Positions 15,763-24,948 of a stretch of DNA of 64,000 nt are shown in pieces; position 1 is the first letter of the stretch; every line of letters starts with the position of its first letter. The stretch is from JANOMH01 sp031422295 (GTDB lineage: Bacteria; Pseudomonadota; Alphaproteobacteria; Rhodobacterales; Rhodobacteraceae). The stretch covers positions 101,749-165,748 of the forward strand of contig JANOQM010000099.1 of NCBI GenBank assembly GCA_031422295.1. The letters run 5' to 3'. The position numbers and the translations under genes were made by a program. Under the pieces are notes generated by a model, which worked only from the letters and a program-made list of their open reading frames with translations, was not told the DNA's origin and made no database searches.

Positions 15763-16185
15763 CTAGGGCCGCGGGCTAAAGGTCACGCCGACCAGATACT
15801 CGTTGGCGGTATTCGCATCAATCTCTTGCCTCACCCAGACCACAAGGTTCGTCCCAACCTCAGTCAGTTCATAGACCACCAGATAATCCGTGCCTTCATC
15901 CCGCGTCCGACCGTCCCGGGCCACGTCGACTCCAATCCCCGGATCATTCCAGTTGGGCAGTACGAAGACCGGGTTCACCAGCCACATCGTTCCTTCGCGG
16001 GCCGCGTCATCATAGAGGGCGATCATTTCAAACCTGAACGCGGCAGGCCTGGTATCATCACGCGGAACGATGAACGCCTGTTGCGCCGGGTCATAGATCG
16101 GGGCGGTATGGCTGCGTTCCACCGCTTCCATCCATAACTCGGGGCCAAGTGACACTGGCGGCGGCGCCAGCCTTAACATCAGCAT
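15763..16185 (-). CDS. Hypothetical protein, possibly truncated, between rplP relic and tRNA-Met
   Basis: Not recognised. A 140-residue ORF beginning MLMLRLAPPPVSLGPELW at 16185, 16 bases from the tRNA 3' end. It is rich in acidic and aromatic residues and predicted mostly beta (MWLVNPVFVLPNWNDPGIGV, YLVVYELTEVGTNLVVWV). No signal peptide or membrane segment. Its stop TAG is formed exactly where rplP homology begins, so the C-terminus may be a product of the rearrangement. No clear ribosome site; it may be a relic. Confidence 0.45.
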   Translation of the reverse strand: MLMLRLAPPPVSLGPELWMEAVERSHTAPIYDPAQQAFIVPRDDTRPAAFRFEMIALYDDAAREGTMWLVNPVFVLPNWNDPGIGVDVARDGRTRDEGTDYLVVYELTEVGTNLVVWVRQEIDANTANEYLVGVTFSPRP

Positions 16186-16200
16186 AAAACACGGGGGTTT

Positions 16201-16277
16201 TGGTAGCGAGAGAGGGATTTGAACCCCCGACCCCAGGATTATGATTCCCGTGCTCTAACCAACTGAGCTACCTCGCC
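16201..16277 (-). tRNA. tRNA-Met(CAT)
   Basis: Full 77-base cloverleaf on the minus strand with encoded CCA (16201-16203). Acceptor stem GGCGAGG / TCTCGCT (two G-T pairs), D-arm GCTC..GAGC, anticodon stem CGGGA / TCCTG with loop ATCATAA, T-arm with GGTTCAAAT. The CAT anticodon and the absence of initiator features (mismatched 1-72, three G-C pairs above the anticodon) favour elongator Met; a lysidine-modified Ile tRNA cannot be wholly excluded. Its 3' end faces the accessory islet. Confidence 0.93.
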
Positions 16278-16421
16278 AGATCGGGCGTGACATAGGCCAG
16301 CCCCCGGGCCACGTCAACCTTGAAATAAGGACTTTCAGCCCGGCCCCGGGGCTTCTCACCGTCCCTGAATTGCGTCATGGTTTTTCCGGGTCTGTACGCC
16401 CAAACCTAACGGAGACAGCAG

Positions 16422-17840
16422 ATGGACATCCTGCATCAGCTACGTGACATCCTGGGGGCAGAGCACGTCTTGACCGGGGCGGATACTGCCCGCTGGACAC
16501 AGGATTGGACTGGCAGTTACCCGTCCAGTCCATTGGCGGTGGTCCGGCCCGCAAATACCGCCCAAGTCTCGCAAATCATGGCCCTGGCCCATGCCACCCG
16601 AACGCCGGTCAGCCCGGTGTCGGGCAACACCGGCCTGACCGGCGGGGCGCAATCGGTTGGCGGGCTGAAACTGTCGCTCGACCGGATGAACCGCATCCGC
16701 GAAATCCGGCCAGCGGGGCGGATTGCGATTGTCGAGGCGGGGGTGATCCTGTCGGCCCTGCATGCGGCGGCTGATGTGCATGACTTGATCTTTCCGCTGA
16801 CTTTTGGGGCGCGCGGGTCTGCAATGATCGGCGGGGTTCTGTCCACCAATGCCGGCGGATCCAACGTGCTGCGTTACGGCAATACCCGCGATTTATGTCT
16901 GGGGATTGAGGTGGTTCTGGCCGATGGCCGGATCATGAATCTGATGTCGGAACTGCACAAGGACAATTCCGGCCTGAACCTGCGTCACCTGATCATCGGG
17001 GCCGAAGGGCAGTTGGGTATCATCACCGCTGCCGTGATGAAATTACGACCGAAACCAAAGGCTTACGCCACAGCCATGGTGGCTGTACCGACGCTGGATG
17101 ACGCGCTTTCCCTGCTGCATAAAATGCAGGATCTGACCGGCGGGGCGGTTGAGGCGTTCGAATACATGCCGCGCAGTTACATCACCGAACATCTGGCGAT
17201 GTTCCCCGATGCGCGGGCGCCGTTTGCGGAAAGTTATGATGTGAATATCATGATCGAGGTTGGGGCCACGGCGCTGCATGACGCCGCGCCCCTGCTCGAT
17301 GGCACGGTCCCGGTGGTTAATCTGCTTGAAACGACACTGGGGCATATGCTGGAAAATGGCACATTGCTGGATGCGGTTATCGCCCAATCGGAAGGGCAGC
17401 GGCGCGAGATGTGGGCGCGGCGCGAGGCTGCGGCCGATATCATGCAGCACCGCATGCCGTTTGTGGATACCGATGTCGCTGTGCCGCTGGACCGGGTGGC
17501 TGCATTTCTGGCAACGGTGGTGGCGCGGGTCCATGCAGTTGACCCCGCTGCTGGTGATTTCTGCGTTGCCCATCTGGGGGATGGAAACTTGCATTACACT
17601 GTCTTTCCGTCAACCGATGACCCCAAGCTGGCCGAGGCTTTGCGGGAGGCGGTCGAAGATGTGGTGCTGGCCTTTGGCGGTAGTTTTTCCGCCGAACACG
17701 GGATTGGTCAATCGAAACTGGGGTCAATGGCCCGGCGCAAAGATCCGGTGGCGCTGGATGTGATGCGGGCGATCAAGGCCGCACTTGACCCATTGGGCAT
17801 TCTGAACCCCGGCAAGGTTATTCCCGACAGAACGCCGTAA
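16422..17840 (+). CDS. FAD-binding 2-hydroxyacid dehydrogenase (GlcD / D-2-hydroxyglutarate dehydrogenase-like)
   Basis: A 472-residue flavoprotein of the vanillyl-alcohol-oxidase/PCMH fold that oxidises 2-hydroxyacids. The FAD domain has PVSGNTGLTGG, GGVLSTNAGGSNVLRYG and IIGAEGQLGIIT; the C-terminal FAD-oxidase domain has the HLGDGNLHY and FSAEHGIGQSKL blocks with catalytic/metal His, and ends NPGKVIP. No transmembrane part. Substrate (glycolate, D-lactate or D-2-hydroxyglutarate) cannot be fixed; single-subunit length fits D-2-hydroxyglutarate or D-lactate enzymes. It stands alone, tail to tail with hemC. Confidence 0.88.
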   Translation: MDILHQLRDILGAEHVLTGADTARWTQDWTGSYPSSPLAVVRPANTAQVSQIMALAHATRTPVSPVSGNTGLTGGAQSVGGLKLSLDRMNRIREIRPAGRIAIVEAGVILSALHAAADVHDLIFPLTFGARGSAMIGGVLSTNAGGSNVLRYGNTRDLCLGIEVVLADGRIMNLMSELHKDNSGLNLRHLIIGAEGQLGIITAAVMKLRPKPKAYATAMVAVPTLDDALSLLHKMQDLTGGAVEAFEYMPRSYITEHLAMFPDARAPFAESYDVNIMIEVGATALHDAAPLLDGTVPVVNLLETTLGHMLENGTLLDAVIAQSEGQRREMWARREAAADIMQHRMPFVDTDVAVPLDRVAAFLATVVARVHAVDPAAGDFCVAHLGDGNLHYTVFPSTDDPKLAEALREAVEDVVLAFGGSFSAEHGIGQSKLGSMARRKDPVALDVMRAIKAALDPLGILNPGKVIPDRTP

Positions 17841-17851
17841 CGCCCTGATCC

Positions 17852-18787
17852 TTAAAAGAAATTCGGCCCCGCACGCGTTAGCAGGCCGCTTGCCATATGG
17901 CGGCCCAGTGCGGCCCCATCCTCGATCGGGGCGTCGCCTGCATCGGCCAGCACTTCGGTCCCGTCGATGCGCAAAATCTCGCCCCGCAGGGTCAGGGTGC
18001 CGCCGGATAATTCGGCCAAACCGCCAATCGGGGTTTCGCAGGACCCATCCAATGCGGCCAGAAATGACCTTTCGGCAATCAGGCGCTGGCCGGTGGGGCC
18101 ATCATGGATCGCCTCCAGCAATGCGGCGGTGCGAAGGTCATCCAGCCGCCGCTCGATCCCAATGGCGCCTTGGGCCACGGCGGGCAACATCTCTGCAGGA
18201 TCAATGGGTTGGCGGGGGACATCGGTCATGTTCAGGCGGTTCAGCCCGGCCATGGCGAGGAAGGTTGCCTGTGCTATGCCTTCGGAAAGTTTGCGCAGCC
18301 GGGTTTGGACATTGCCGCGAAATTCGACGATCTGCAGGTCTGGGCGGCGGTGTAGCAACTGGGCCTTGCGGCGCAGGCTGGAGGTGCCGATGACCGCCCC
18401 CTGTGGCAGGTCGGACAGGCCGCCGGGGGTGAGCGAGATATAGGCGTCGCGCACATCTTCACGCGGTAAATAGGTGTTCAGGATCAACCCCTTGGGCTGA
18501 TCAACCGGCATATCCTTCATCGAATGCACTGCAATGTCGATGGACCCGTCCAGCAAGGCATCCTCGATCTCGCGGGTGAACAGGCCTTTGCCGCCAATCT
18601 CTTTCAAGGGGCGATCCTGAATGGCGTCACCAGTGACTTTAATCACAACGATTTCAAAGGCTTCCAAGGGAAGATCAAAGGCTGCGGCCAGCCTTGCGCG
18701 GGTTTCATGTGCTTGCACCAACGCAAGCGGCGAACCACGGGTGCCGATTTTCAGCGGTTGGGCGGAACTGGGGAGCGAACTTGTCAT
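17852..18787 (-). CDS. hemC: Hydroxymethylbilane synthase (porphobilinogen deaminase)
   Basis: Polymerises four porphobilinogens to hydroxymethylbilane in heme/chlorophyll synthesis. The 311-residue product has KIGTRGSPLALVQA at the N-terminus, HSMKDMP, the GTSSLRRKAQL loop, EFRGNVQTRL and the dipyrromethane-cofactor Cys250 in DGSCETPIGG. The ATG at 18787 faces hemE across a ~90-base divergent gap. Confidence 0.97.
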   Translation of the reverse strand: MTSSLPSSAQPLKIGTRGSPLALVQAHETRARLAAAFDLPLEAFEIVVIKVTGDAIQDRPLKEIGGKGLFTREIEDALLDGSIDIAVHSMKDMPVDQPKGLILNTYLPREDVRDAYISLTPGGLSDLPQGAVIGTSSLRRKAQLLHRRPDLQIVEFRGNVQTRLRKLSEGIAQATFLAMAGLNRLNMTDVPRQPIDPAEMLPAVAQGAIGIERRLDDLRTAALLEAIHDGPTGQRLIAERSFLAALDGSCETPIGGLAELSGGTLTLRGEILRIDGTEVLADAGDAPIEDGAALGRHMASGLLTRAGPNFF

Positions 18788-18878
18788 GACGCGGTTCTAA
18801 ACATGTCAATGAAAACTGACAACTACCTTGACAAGGCCCGGTGGGCTTGGGACGACAGGCGCGACCAAAGGAGCTGTC

Positions 18879-19916
18879 ATGTCTGCTGAAAAAACCATCC
18901 TGCGGGCCCTGAAGGGCGAGGTTTTACCGACGCCGCCGATCTGGATGATGCGGCAGGCCGGGCGATATCTGCCGGAATACAAGGCGACGCGGGCACAGGC
19001 CGGGGATTTTCTGTCCTTGTGCTATAACTCCGAACTGGCCGCCGAGGTAACGTTGCAACCGATCCGGCGCTATGGCTTTGATGCAGCGATCCTGTTTGCC
19101 GATATTCTGCTGTTACCCCAAGCACTTGGCATGGATTTGTGGTTTGAAACCGGCGAGGGGCCACGGCTGTCTACCGTCACAACGCAGGCTGAACTGGCGG
19201 CGTTAAAGCCTGCGGATGCGATCCATGACCACCTTGCGCCGATCTATCAGACGGTCCGGATTTTGGCCAAGGAACTGCCCCAGCAGACCACGCTGATCGG
19301 ATTTGCGGGGGCCCCTTGGACTGTGGCCAGCTATATGATTGCCGGGCATGGCACCACGGATCAGGGGCCTGCCCATGCGTTGAAATCTGAAAATCGCGCG
19401 GTATTTGAAGGGATTATTGACCTGCTGGTCGATGCAACCGTGGAATATTTGTCGATGCAGGTGCAGGCTGGCGCCGAAGTAGTCAAGATTTTCGACAGCT
19501 GGGCAGGGACACTGCAAGGCGCTGATTTCAATGACTTTTCACTGGAACCGATGCGCCGGATTACCGCCGCCGTCAAAGCCCGCCATTCCGGTATTCCGGT
19601 CATCGCGTTTCCGCGCGGGGCCGGGCCGCGCTATCAGGGCGTGCATGCCGCGACCGGGGCTGACTGCGTGGCTTTGGATGATGGGGTAAGTGCGGATTGG
19701 GCCGCCGCACATGTGCAAAAAGACGGCTGCGTGCAGGGCAATCTGGCGTCACGCCATATGGTGACGGGAGGAGCGGCATTGGTGGCCGAGACCCGCGCGA
19801 TCGTGCAAGCCTTTGGTAAGGGTCCACATATTTTTAACCTCGGCCATGGTATTACGCCGGATGCCGATCCCGCCAATGTGCAGCTGATGATTGATACGGT
19901 CAGGGGCGATCTGTAA
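18879..19916 (+). CDS. hemE: Uroporphyrinogen decarboxylase
   Basis: Decarboxylates uroporphyrinogen III to coproporphyrinogen III. The 345-residue product has the family's N-terminal PIWMMRQAGRYLPEY signature, ILFADILLLPQALGM, GFAGAPWTVASY, DSWAGTL and the C-terminal FNLGHGITPDADP. The ATG at 18879 follows AAAGGAG by 6 bases; the longer frame to 18828 is rejected. Divergent from hemC, so both may share control. Confidence 0.97.
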   Translation: MSAEKTILRALKGEVLPTPPIWMMRQAGRYLPEYKATRAQAGDFLSLCYNSELAAEVTLQPIRRYGFDAAILFADILLLPQALGMDLWFETGEGPRLSTVTTQAELAALKPADAIHDHLAPIYQTVRILAKELPQQTTLIGFAGAPWTVASYMIAGHGTTDQGPAHALKSENRAVFEGIIDLLVDATVEYLSMQVQAGAEVVKIFDSWAGTLQGADFNDFSLEPMRRITAAVKARHSGIPVIAFPRGAGPRYQGVHAATGADCVALDDGVSADWAAAHVQKDGCVQGNLASRHMVTGGAALVAETRAIVQAFGKGPHIFNLGHGITPDADPANVQLMIDTVRGDL

Positions 19917-20054
19917 GGTTTTCGGCCTGAACCTGCAGGAATATCCGATCAGAACCGGCTGAAAATGGCCGGAAAACCGCCCCCGTTGGGCCGTCGAATC
20001 GGCCCGGAAGGGGGTATCTGCAAGGTTTCAACCCTAAACCTTACAGACCGCGTT

Positions 20055-20681
20055 TCAGCGGGTTTTCCATGCGAACCAAACCGCGACGGCTGCCAAAGCG
20101 ACGGCCAGCCCGCGCCGGACCATCCGGCTGCGTCGCGCATCGCCCAGCAGGGATTGCGCGGTCCCTGCCGCTGCTACGATGGCGGCATGGATGCCGGTCG
20201 CAACGACGACATAGACGGCTGACAGGATCAGGGTTTGCGCCAGAACCTGCCCTGCCGGACTGATGAAACCCGGCAAGACGGCGATATAGAATACCGCCGC
20301 CTTGGGGTTCAACAGATTGGTGATCACGCCACGCCGGAAATACTGCCCCAGTGACGATCCGAGGGCGGCAAGGTCTGTCCCTGCTGCGGCGTCGCGCCAG
20401 CCGTCCCATGCCAACCAAAGCAGATAGGCCACCCCGGCCCAGCGCAGGGATTGATACAGCAATGGCGAGGCGTTGATTACTGTCGCAAGCCCGAGCGCCG
20501 CAATTCCACCGACAATCGCCAGCCCCAGTGCGACCCCCGCCACTGCCGCAGAACCGGGTTTGCGCCCGTCGGTCGCAGCAACGACGGCAAGGTAGACCAT
20601 ATTCGGGCCGGGGGTGATTTCGATCAGGACCGAGGTTGCGAAAAAACCAGCCAATGCTTCCCATGGCAGGCCAGCGAGCAT
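20055..20681 (-). CDS. LysE/RhtB-family exporter
   Basis: A 208-residue inner-membrane protein with about six hydrophobic segments and the family hallmark ITPGPNMVYL near residue 23, then GVALGL and the LLNPKAAVFYIAVLPGF block. Such proteins export amino acids or homoserine lactones; the substrate is unknown. Its ATG is two bases past the hemF stop, so it is probably co-transcribed with hemF. Confidence 0.9.
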   Translation of the reverse strand: MLAGLPWEALAGFFATSVLIEITPGPNMVYLAVVAATDGRKPGSAAVAGVALGLAIVGGIAALGLATVINASPLLYQSLRWAGVAYLLWLAWDGWRDAAAGTDLAALGSSLGQYFRRGVITNLLNPKAAVFYIAVLPGFISPAGQVLAQTLILSAVYVVVATGIHAAIVAAAGTAQSLLGDARRSRMVRRGLAVALAAVAVWFAWKTR

Positions 20682-20682
20682 G

Positions 20683-21576
20683 TCAGACCCACTTGGCCAA
20701 AGGCGGCAGGCTCATCAGCACGGCATTGGCGTCATGCCCGGTTTCCAGCCCGAATTTGGTGCCCCGGTCATAGACCAGATTATATTCGGCATACAGGCCC
20801 CGGTGGATCAGCTGGGTGTCTTTGTCGGCCTCGGTCCACGGTGTATCACGCCGCTTTTCGACCAAGGGCACATAGGCGGGGATCAAGGCGCGGCCGATGT
20901 CTTGGGTCAGTTTGAAATCCTGTTCCCAATGGCCGGTGCAATGGTCATCCATGAAGATGCCGCCGACGCCGCGTGCCCGATTGCGGTGCGGAATGTAGAA
21001 ATATTCGTCTGCCCATAACTTGAGGCGGGGATAGAGGTCGGCCCCATGCGGTGCGAGGTGCTGTTCCTGTTGGGCGTGGAAATGTGCTGTGTCTTCGGCA
21101 TATTCGATGCAGGGGTTCAGATCGGACCCGCCGCCGAACCACCAGGCACCAGGGGTCCAGAACATTCGGGTGTTCATGTGGACGGCGGGGGCATGCGGAT
21201 TTTGCAGGTGGGCCACAAGGGATATGCCAGCCGCCCAAAAGCGCGGATCGTCGGCCATGCCGGGCACCCCGCGTGCGGCCATCGCCTTTTGGGCCCGGGG
21301 GGCCAGCCTGCCGTAAACTGTGGATATATTGACGCCCACCTTTTCAAACACCCGCCCGCCGCGCATCACCGACATCAGGCCGCCACCTGCGTCTGAGCTG
21401 TCGTCCGAGTGGCGTTTGGTTTGGGTGATCGCGAACCGTCCGGCGGGCAGATGCGCAGTGGGGCCTGTGGTTTGGGTATCTTCAAGCTGTTCAAAAGCCG
21501 TCACAATGTCATCGCGCAGGGTGCGGAACCATGCGGCGGCCCTGACCTTTTCAGTCTCAAACATCCCCGTCGTCAT
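20683..21576 (-). CDS. hemF: Oxygen-dependent coproporphyrinogen III oxidase
   Basis: Converts coproporphyrinogen III to protoporphyrinogen IX with O2. The 297-residue product has the family blocks GGGLMSVMRGG, FEKVGVNISTVYG, AVHMNTRMFW, WFGGGSDLNP, HRNRARGVGGIFMDD, and a YNLVYDRGTKFGL segment near the C-terminus. The N-terminus MTTGMFETEKVRA allows a start four codons later. Third heme gene in this 4-kb stretch. Confidence 0.96.
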   Translation of the reverse strand: MTTGMFETEKVRAAAWFRTLRDDIVTAFEQLEDTQTTGPTAHLPAGRFAITQTKRHSDDSSDAGGGLMSVMRGGRVFEKVGVNISTVYGRLAPRAQKAMAARGVPGMADDPRFWAAGISLVAHLQNPHAPAVHMNTRMFWTPGAWWFGGGSDLNPCIEYAEDTAHFHAQQEQHLAPHGADLYPRLKLWADEYFYIPHRNRARGVGGIFMDDHCTGHWEQDFKLTQDIGRALIPAYVPLVEKRRDTPWTEADKDTQLIHRGLYAEYNLVYDRGTKFGLETGHDANAVLMSLPPLAKWV

Positions 21577-21660
21577 CGGCCACGAACCTTTGTTATTGCC
21601 TATCCGGCTGACCTAGCATTGATTGTCAGGCATCGCCACCTTGTCCAAGGATCCCTGCCC

Positions 21661-22044
21661 ATGCGCCGTGCCCTTTTGTTGATCCCACTTTTCCTTGCTG
21701 CCTGCGAAACCCCGCGCGAGGCCTGTATCAGCGGGGCGAACCGCGAATTGCGCACGATAAATGCGTTGATTGACGAGACCCGGGGTAATCTGGCCCGTGG
21801 CTATGCCATCGGGGTCCGGCAAGAAGTGCGCACGATTTCCGAGACATGCCGGACCGAAAGCCCGGAAGGGATCATTACCACATTCCCCTGCGACCGGACC
21901 GAGATTGTCGATGTCAGCGAACCCGTCGCGGTGGACCTGAATGCCGAACGGGCCAAGCTGGAGTCGTTGTTGCAACGCCAGTTCCAGATGCAAAGCCAGT
22001 CACAGGCGGTGATTGCGCAATGTCAGACATTGCCGGACGAATAG
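21661..22044 (+). CDS. Small lipoprotein of unknown function
   Basis: A 127-residue protein starting MRRALLLIPLFLAACETP, with a lipobox (LAAC) at Cys15 for lipidation. The mature part is hydrophilic, with four more Cys and a Gln-rich C-terminal helix (QRQFQMQSQSQAVIAQC). Function not recognised. Its stop directly abuts the stop of the opposite aldo/keto reductase gene. Confidence 0.75.
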   Translation: MRRALLLIPLFLAACETPREACISGANRELRTINALIDETRGNLARGYAIGVRQEVRTISETCRTESPEGIITTFPCDRTEIVDVSEPVAVDLNAERAKLESLLQRQFQMQSQSQAVIAQCQTLPDE

Positions 22045-23076
22045 CTACAGGTCCACCGGGCTGGGGTTGCGGTTGCGAAACTCGGCCTGGTGCCAGTGCG
22101 GATAGGGCAGCGGGCTGCGGCTGGCCCGATCGAGCCGTTTGACCTGATCGGGGGTCAGCGCCCAGCCGGTGGCCCCCAGATTTTCGCGCAATTGCGCAGC
22201 GTTGCGCGCGCCAATGATGACGGTCGCCACGCTGGGCCGGTGCAGCACCCAGTTCAGCGCGATCTGCGGCACGGTTTTGCCGGTTTCAGCCGCCAGCGCG
22301 TCCAGAACATCCATCACCGCATAGAATTTGTCATCGGCCACCGGCGGGGCGGATGTTCCGTGTTGTGCGGCCCGCGAAGTGCCATCAATCGGCTGGCTGC
22401 GCCGGTATTTGCCGGACAGGCGGCCCCAGCCAAGGGGGCTCCAGACCACGGCACCGACGCCTTGGTCCAGTGCCAAGGGCATCAGATCCCATTCGTAATC
22501 CCGGCCCAGCAACGAATAATAGGCCTGATGGGCGCAGTGCCGGTTGATCCCGAGCCGGTCAGAGGTGGCCAGTGATTTCATCATGTGCCAGCCCGAGAAA
22601 TTTGACCCGCCGGTGTAGCGGATTTTACCTGCGGTGATCAGGTCGTCAAGCGTGCGCAGGGTTTCCTCTTGCGGGGTCAGTGCGTCAAAGCCGTGCAGTT
22701 GAAACAGGTCGATGTAATCGGTCCCCAGCCGGGTTAGTGAGGCGTCAACCGCATTGATCAGCCAGTGCCGCGATGACCCCACCTGATTCGGCCCGTCGCC
22801 CATGGCAAAGGTGGCTTTGGTTGAAATCAGTACCTTGTCACGCCGCCCTTTGACTGCCGCCCCAAGGATTTCTTCGGCCATGCCTGCGGAATAGACATCG
22901 GCGCTGTCGAACATGGTGAGCCCGGCATCCAGACAGATATCAACCAGGGCGCGGGCCTCGGCCACATCGGTGGCCCCCCAGGGTTTGAAAAATGCAGTGC
23001 CGCCGCCGAATGTGCCTGTGCCAAGGGTCAGGACCGGGACCATCAGGCCGGAATGTCCAAGGCGTCGGTTTTCCAT
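22045..23076 (-). CDS. Aldo/keto reductase
   Basis: A 343-residue NADPH-dependent TIM-barrel reductase. Family features: LGTGTFGGG at the N-terminus, catalytic Asp-Tyr in FDSADVYSAGMAEE, Lys in LISTKA, the SLTRLGTDYIDLFQLHG strand and a C-terminal IIGARNAAQLRENL cofactor loop. Substrate unknown. It follows the SDR gene by 10 bases on the same strand, probably one operon. Confidence 0.92.
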   Translation of the reverse strand: MENRRLGHSGLMVPVLTLGTGTFGGGTAFFKPWGATDVAEARALVDICLDAGLTMFDSADVYSAGMAEEILGAAVKGRRDKVLISTKATFAMGDGPNQVGSSRHWLINAVDASLTRLGTDYIDLFQLHGFDALTPQEETLRTLDDLITAGKIRYTGGSNFSGWHMMKSLATSDRLGINRHCAHQAYYSLLGRDYEWDLMPLALDQGVGAVVWSPLGWGRLSGKYRRSQPIDGTSRAAQHGTSAPPVADDKFYAVMDVLDALAAETGKTVPQIALNWVLHRPSVATVIIGARNAAQLRENLGATGWALTPDQVKRLDRASRSPLPYPHWHQAEFRNRNPSPVDL

Positions 23077-23086
23077 GCAATAGTCC

Positions 23087-23890
23087 TTAATGAATGGCAG
23101 CCGAGGCCGGGTCGATCAGGGTGCGGCCACCATCAACGGTCATGATTTGCCCGGTGACAAAGCTGGCGGCATCCGAGGCCAGATATTGCACGGCGTCGGA
23201 CACTTCGCCCGGGCTGGCGATGCGGCCAAGTGGGGTATGCGCCAGAATATCGTCGCGTAGCGCGTCATCACTGCGCAGGGCGTCCTTCAATGCATCGCTC
23301 ATCACTGAGCCAAAGGCCACGGCATTAACCCTGATCCGTTTAGGCGCGAGGGCCACGGCCAGGGCGCGGGTCATCTGGTCAAGTGCGGCCATGCTGATGG
23401 AATAGCCCAGCAGGTCAGGATGGGCGCGGCGGGCGGCTATAGAGGACAGGTTGATGATTGACCCCAATGGCCCGTCTTCGGACCCGGCCCCCTGTTTGAT
23501 CATCCGTTTGGCGGTGGCCTGCGACAGGTCCAGTGCGGCGAACAGGTTTTGATCGAGCAGGGATTCGACCGACGTATCATCGGGGTCAAACGGATCGGTG
23601 GGCATGATCTGGCGGGCGGCATTGACCAGAATATCGATCCGGTCAAACGCATCGGCGGTGAAAGACAGCAGATTGGTGATCGTCAGTTTCTGGCGCAAAT
23701 CGCCTGCGAACATCCGCGCGGGGCTGGTATCGGTGCATAACTGCCCGATTTCGCGGGTCAATGCCGCCTCGTCCATATCAACAAACACGACATTGGCCCC
23801 GGCATCGACAAACTGCCGCGCGATGGCCAGCCCGACGCCGCGTGCCGCCCCGGTGACAATGGCGGTTTTACCGGCGATGGAAAAGGACAT
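23087..23890 (-). CDS. Short-chain dehydrogenase/reductase
   Basis: A 267-residue classical SDR. Rossmann loop TGAARGVGLAIA, NAA strand (VNAARQI, usual NAG changed to NAA), catalytic Ser in IINLSSIAARR; the usual Tyr-x-x-x-Lys position reads GYSISMAALDQM, where the Lys is replaced by Met/Ala. This could alter or abolish standard catalysis. C-terminal VTGQIMTVDGG is typical. Lies upstream of the aldo/keto reductase. Confidence 0.88.
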   Translation of the reverse strand: MSFSIAGKTAIVTGAARGVGLAIARQFVDAGANVVFVDMDEAALTREIGQLCTDTSPARMFAGDLRQKLTITNLLSFTADAFDRIDILVNAARQIMPTDPFDPDDTSVESLLDQNLFAALDLSQATAKRMIKQGAGSEDGPLGSIINLSSIAARRAHPDLLGYSISMAALDQMTRALAVALAPKRIRVNAVAFGSVMSDALKDALRSDDALRDDILAHTPLGRIASPGEVSDAVQYLASDAASFVTGQIMTVDGGRTLIDPASAAIH

Positions 23891-23923
23891 GGGTGCGCTC
23901 CTGTCAGAACCGTTAGGGCCTGT

Positions 23924-24895
23924 TTAGCGGATTGGGCGGGCTGCGTGAAAGATTTTGAACGCCGCATCGCCGCCTGCCTCATCGACTGTGCGGAAACTCG
24001 CCCGTAATGCCGCCTCGTAGGGCAGGTGCCGGTTGGCCACCATCCACAGATGCCCGCCGGGCGCCAGCATGCGTTGCGCCGCGGTGATAAAGGCGCGACC
24101 GATGGCGGGATCGGCCTTGGACGTGGTGTGAAACGGCGGGTTCATCAGGATTGCGTCATAGGCAGCACTGGGTTTGTGGGTGTTCACATCGGCCCAGAGG
24201 AATTTGGCGCGGGGGTCACGGATGTTCTGGGCGGCACAATCCAGCGCTAATTTCTCGGCCTCGATCAGATCAAGGCTCAGCAGGCCCGGTTTGGTCAGCG
24301 CGGCGGCGGACAGATAGCCCCAGCCTGCACCCAGATCGGCGACCCGGGCGGGCAGTTTGGCGGGCAGATGCGCGGCCAGCAGGATTGACCCGCGGTCAGC
24401 GCCGGTTTCCGAAAATACACCGGGCTGGGTGATGAACCCATCAGCGCCTTTGGCCGGGCCGGGGATTGCCCAATCGGCAAAGGCATCGGTCGGGGCGAAC
24501 CAGAAAAGCCGGCCATGCGCCTTGGTGACAGACTGCAGCGCCCCCAGTTTATCCCGTATCTCGTTGAAAATACTGTCAATCCCATCAGCCCGCTGGCCGT
24601 CGATGATGACCAGCGGGGCCAGCGTGCAGGCCTGTGCGATCAGCCCATGCGCCAGTGCCTTGGACCGGGGCACGATGACCAGTGCTGCGGCAGCCTTGGC
24701 CGGGGTCGGGCTGACGGTATAGCCAGAGCCTTCCCACCAGGCCGCATCGGGCCGGAAGCTGTGGCTGATTGCCAGCGTGTCGCGCGGCAGATCGGCAAAG
24801 TCATAGCCAGCGGGTGGCCGCAGGACGGCGAGCTGGCCTTTGGGCAGCACGAGTGCGCCGTCATTCAGCGCGGTGGACAGGCGGGATTGGGCCAT
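23924..24895 (-). CDS. Class I methyltransferase, RsmC-like (16S rRNA guanine-N2)
   Basis: A 323-residue protein with an N-terminal degenerate half and a C-terminal SAM-dependent methyltransferase domain: VADLGAGWGYLSAAAL (SAM loop), DLIEAEKLAL and the catalytic ILMNPPFHTTSK (NPPF) motif for exocyclic amino groups. This two-half layout is that of RsmC/RlmG rRNA m2G methyltransferases. Target base is inferred by family only. Confidence 0.85.
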   Translation of the reverse strand: MAQSRLSTALNDGALVLPKGQLAVLRPPAGYDFADLPRDTLAISHSFRPDAAWWEGSGYTVSPTPAKAAAALVIVPRSKALAHGLIAQACTLAPLVIIDGQRADGIDSIFNEIRDKLGALQSVTKAHGRLFWFAPTDAFADWAIPGPAKGADGFITQPGVFSETGADRGSILLAAHLPAKLPARVADLGAGWGYLSAAALTKPGLLSLDLIEAEKLALDCAAQNIRDPRAKFLWADVNTHKPSAAYDAILMNPPFHTTSKADPAIGRAFITAAQRMLAPGGHLWMVANRHLPYEAALRASFRTVDEAGGDAAFKIFHAARPIR

Positions 24896-24948
24896 GATGT
24901 GCGGGGCGCGGGCGCCCTATTCCTTTTCCGGCATGCGGCAGCGCATGA

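Noticed and set aside
14053..16185. A functional ribosomal protein operon
   Set aside because: Only the end of rplP and the start of rpmC are present; neither can make a working protein.
19980..20014. Terminator between hemE and the LysE gene
   Set aside because: Nested inverted repeat (CCCCC..GGGCC..GGCCC..GGGGG) has no T-tract on either strand; kept only as a possible structure.
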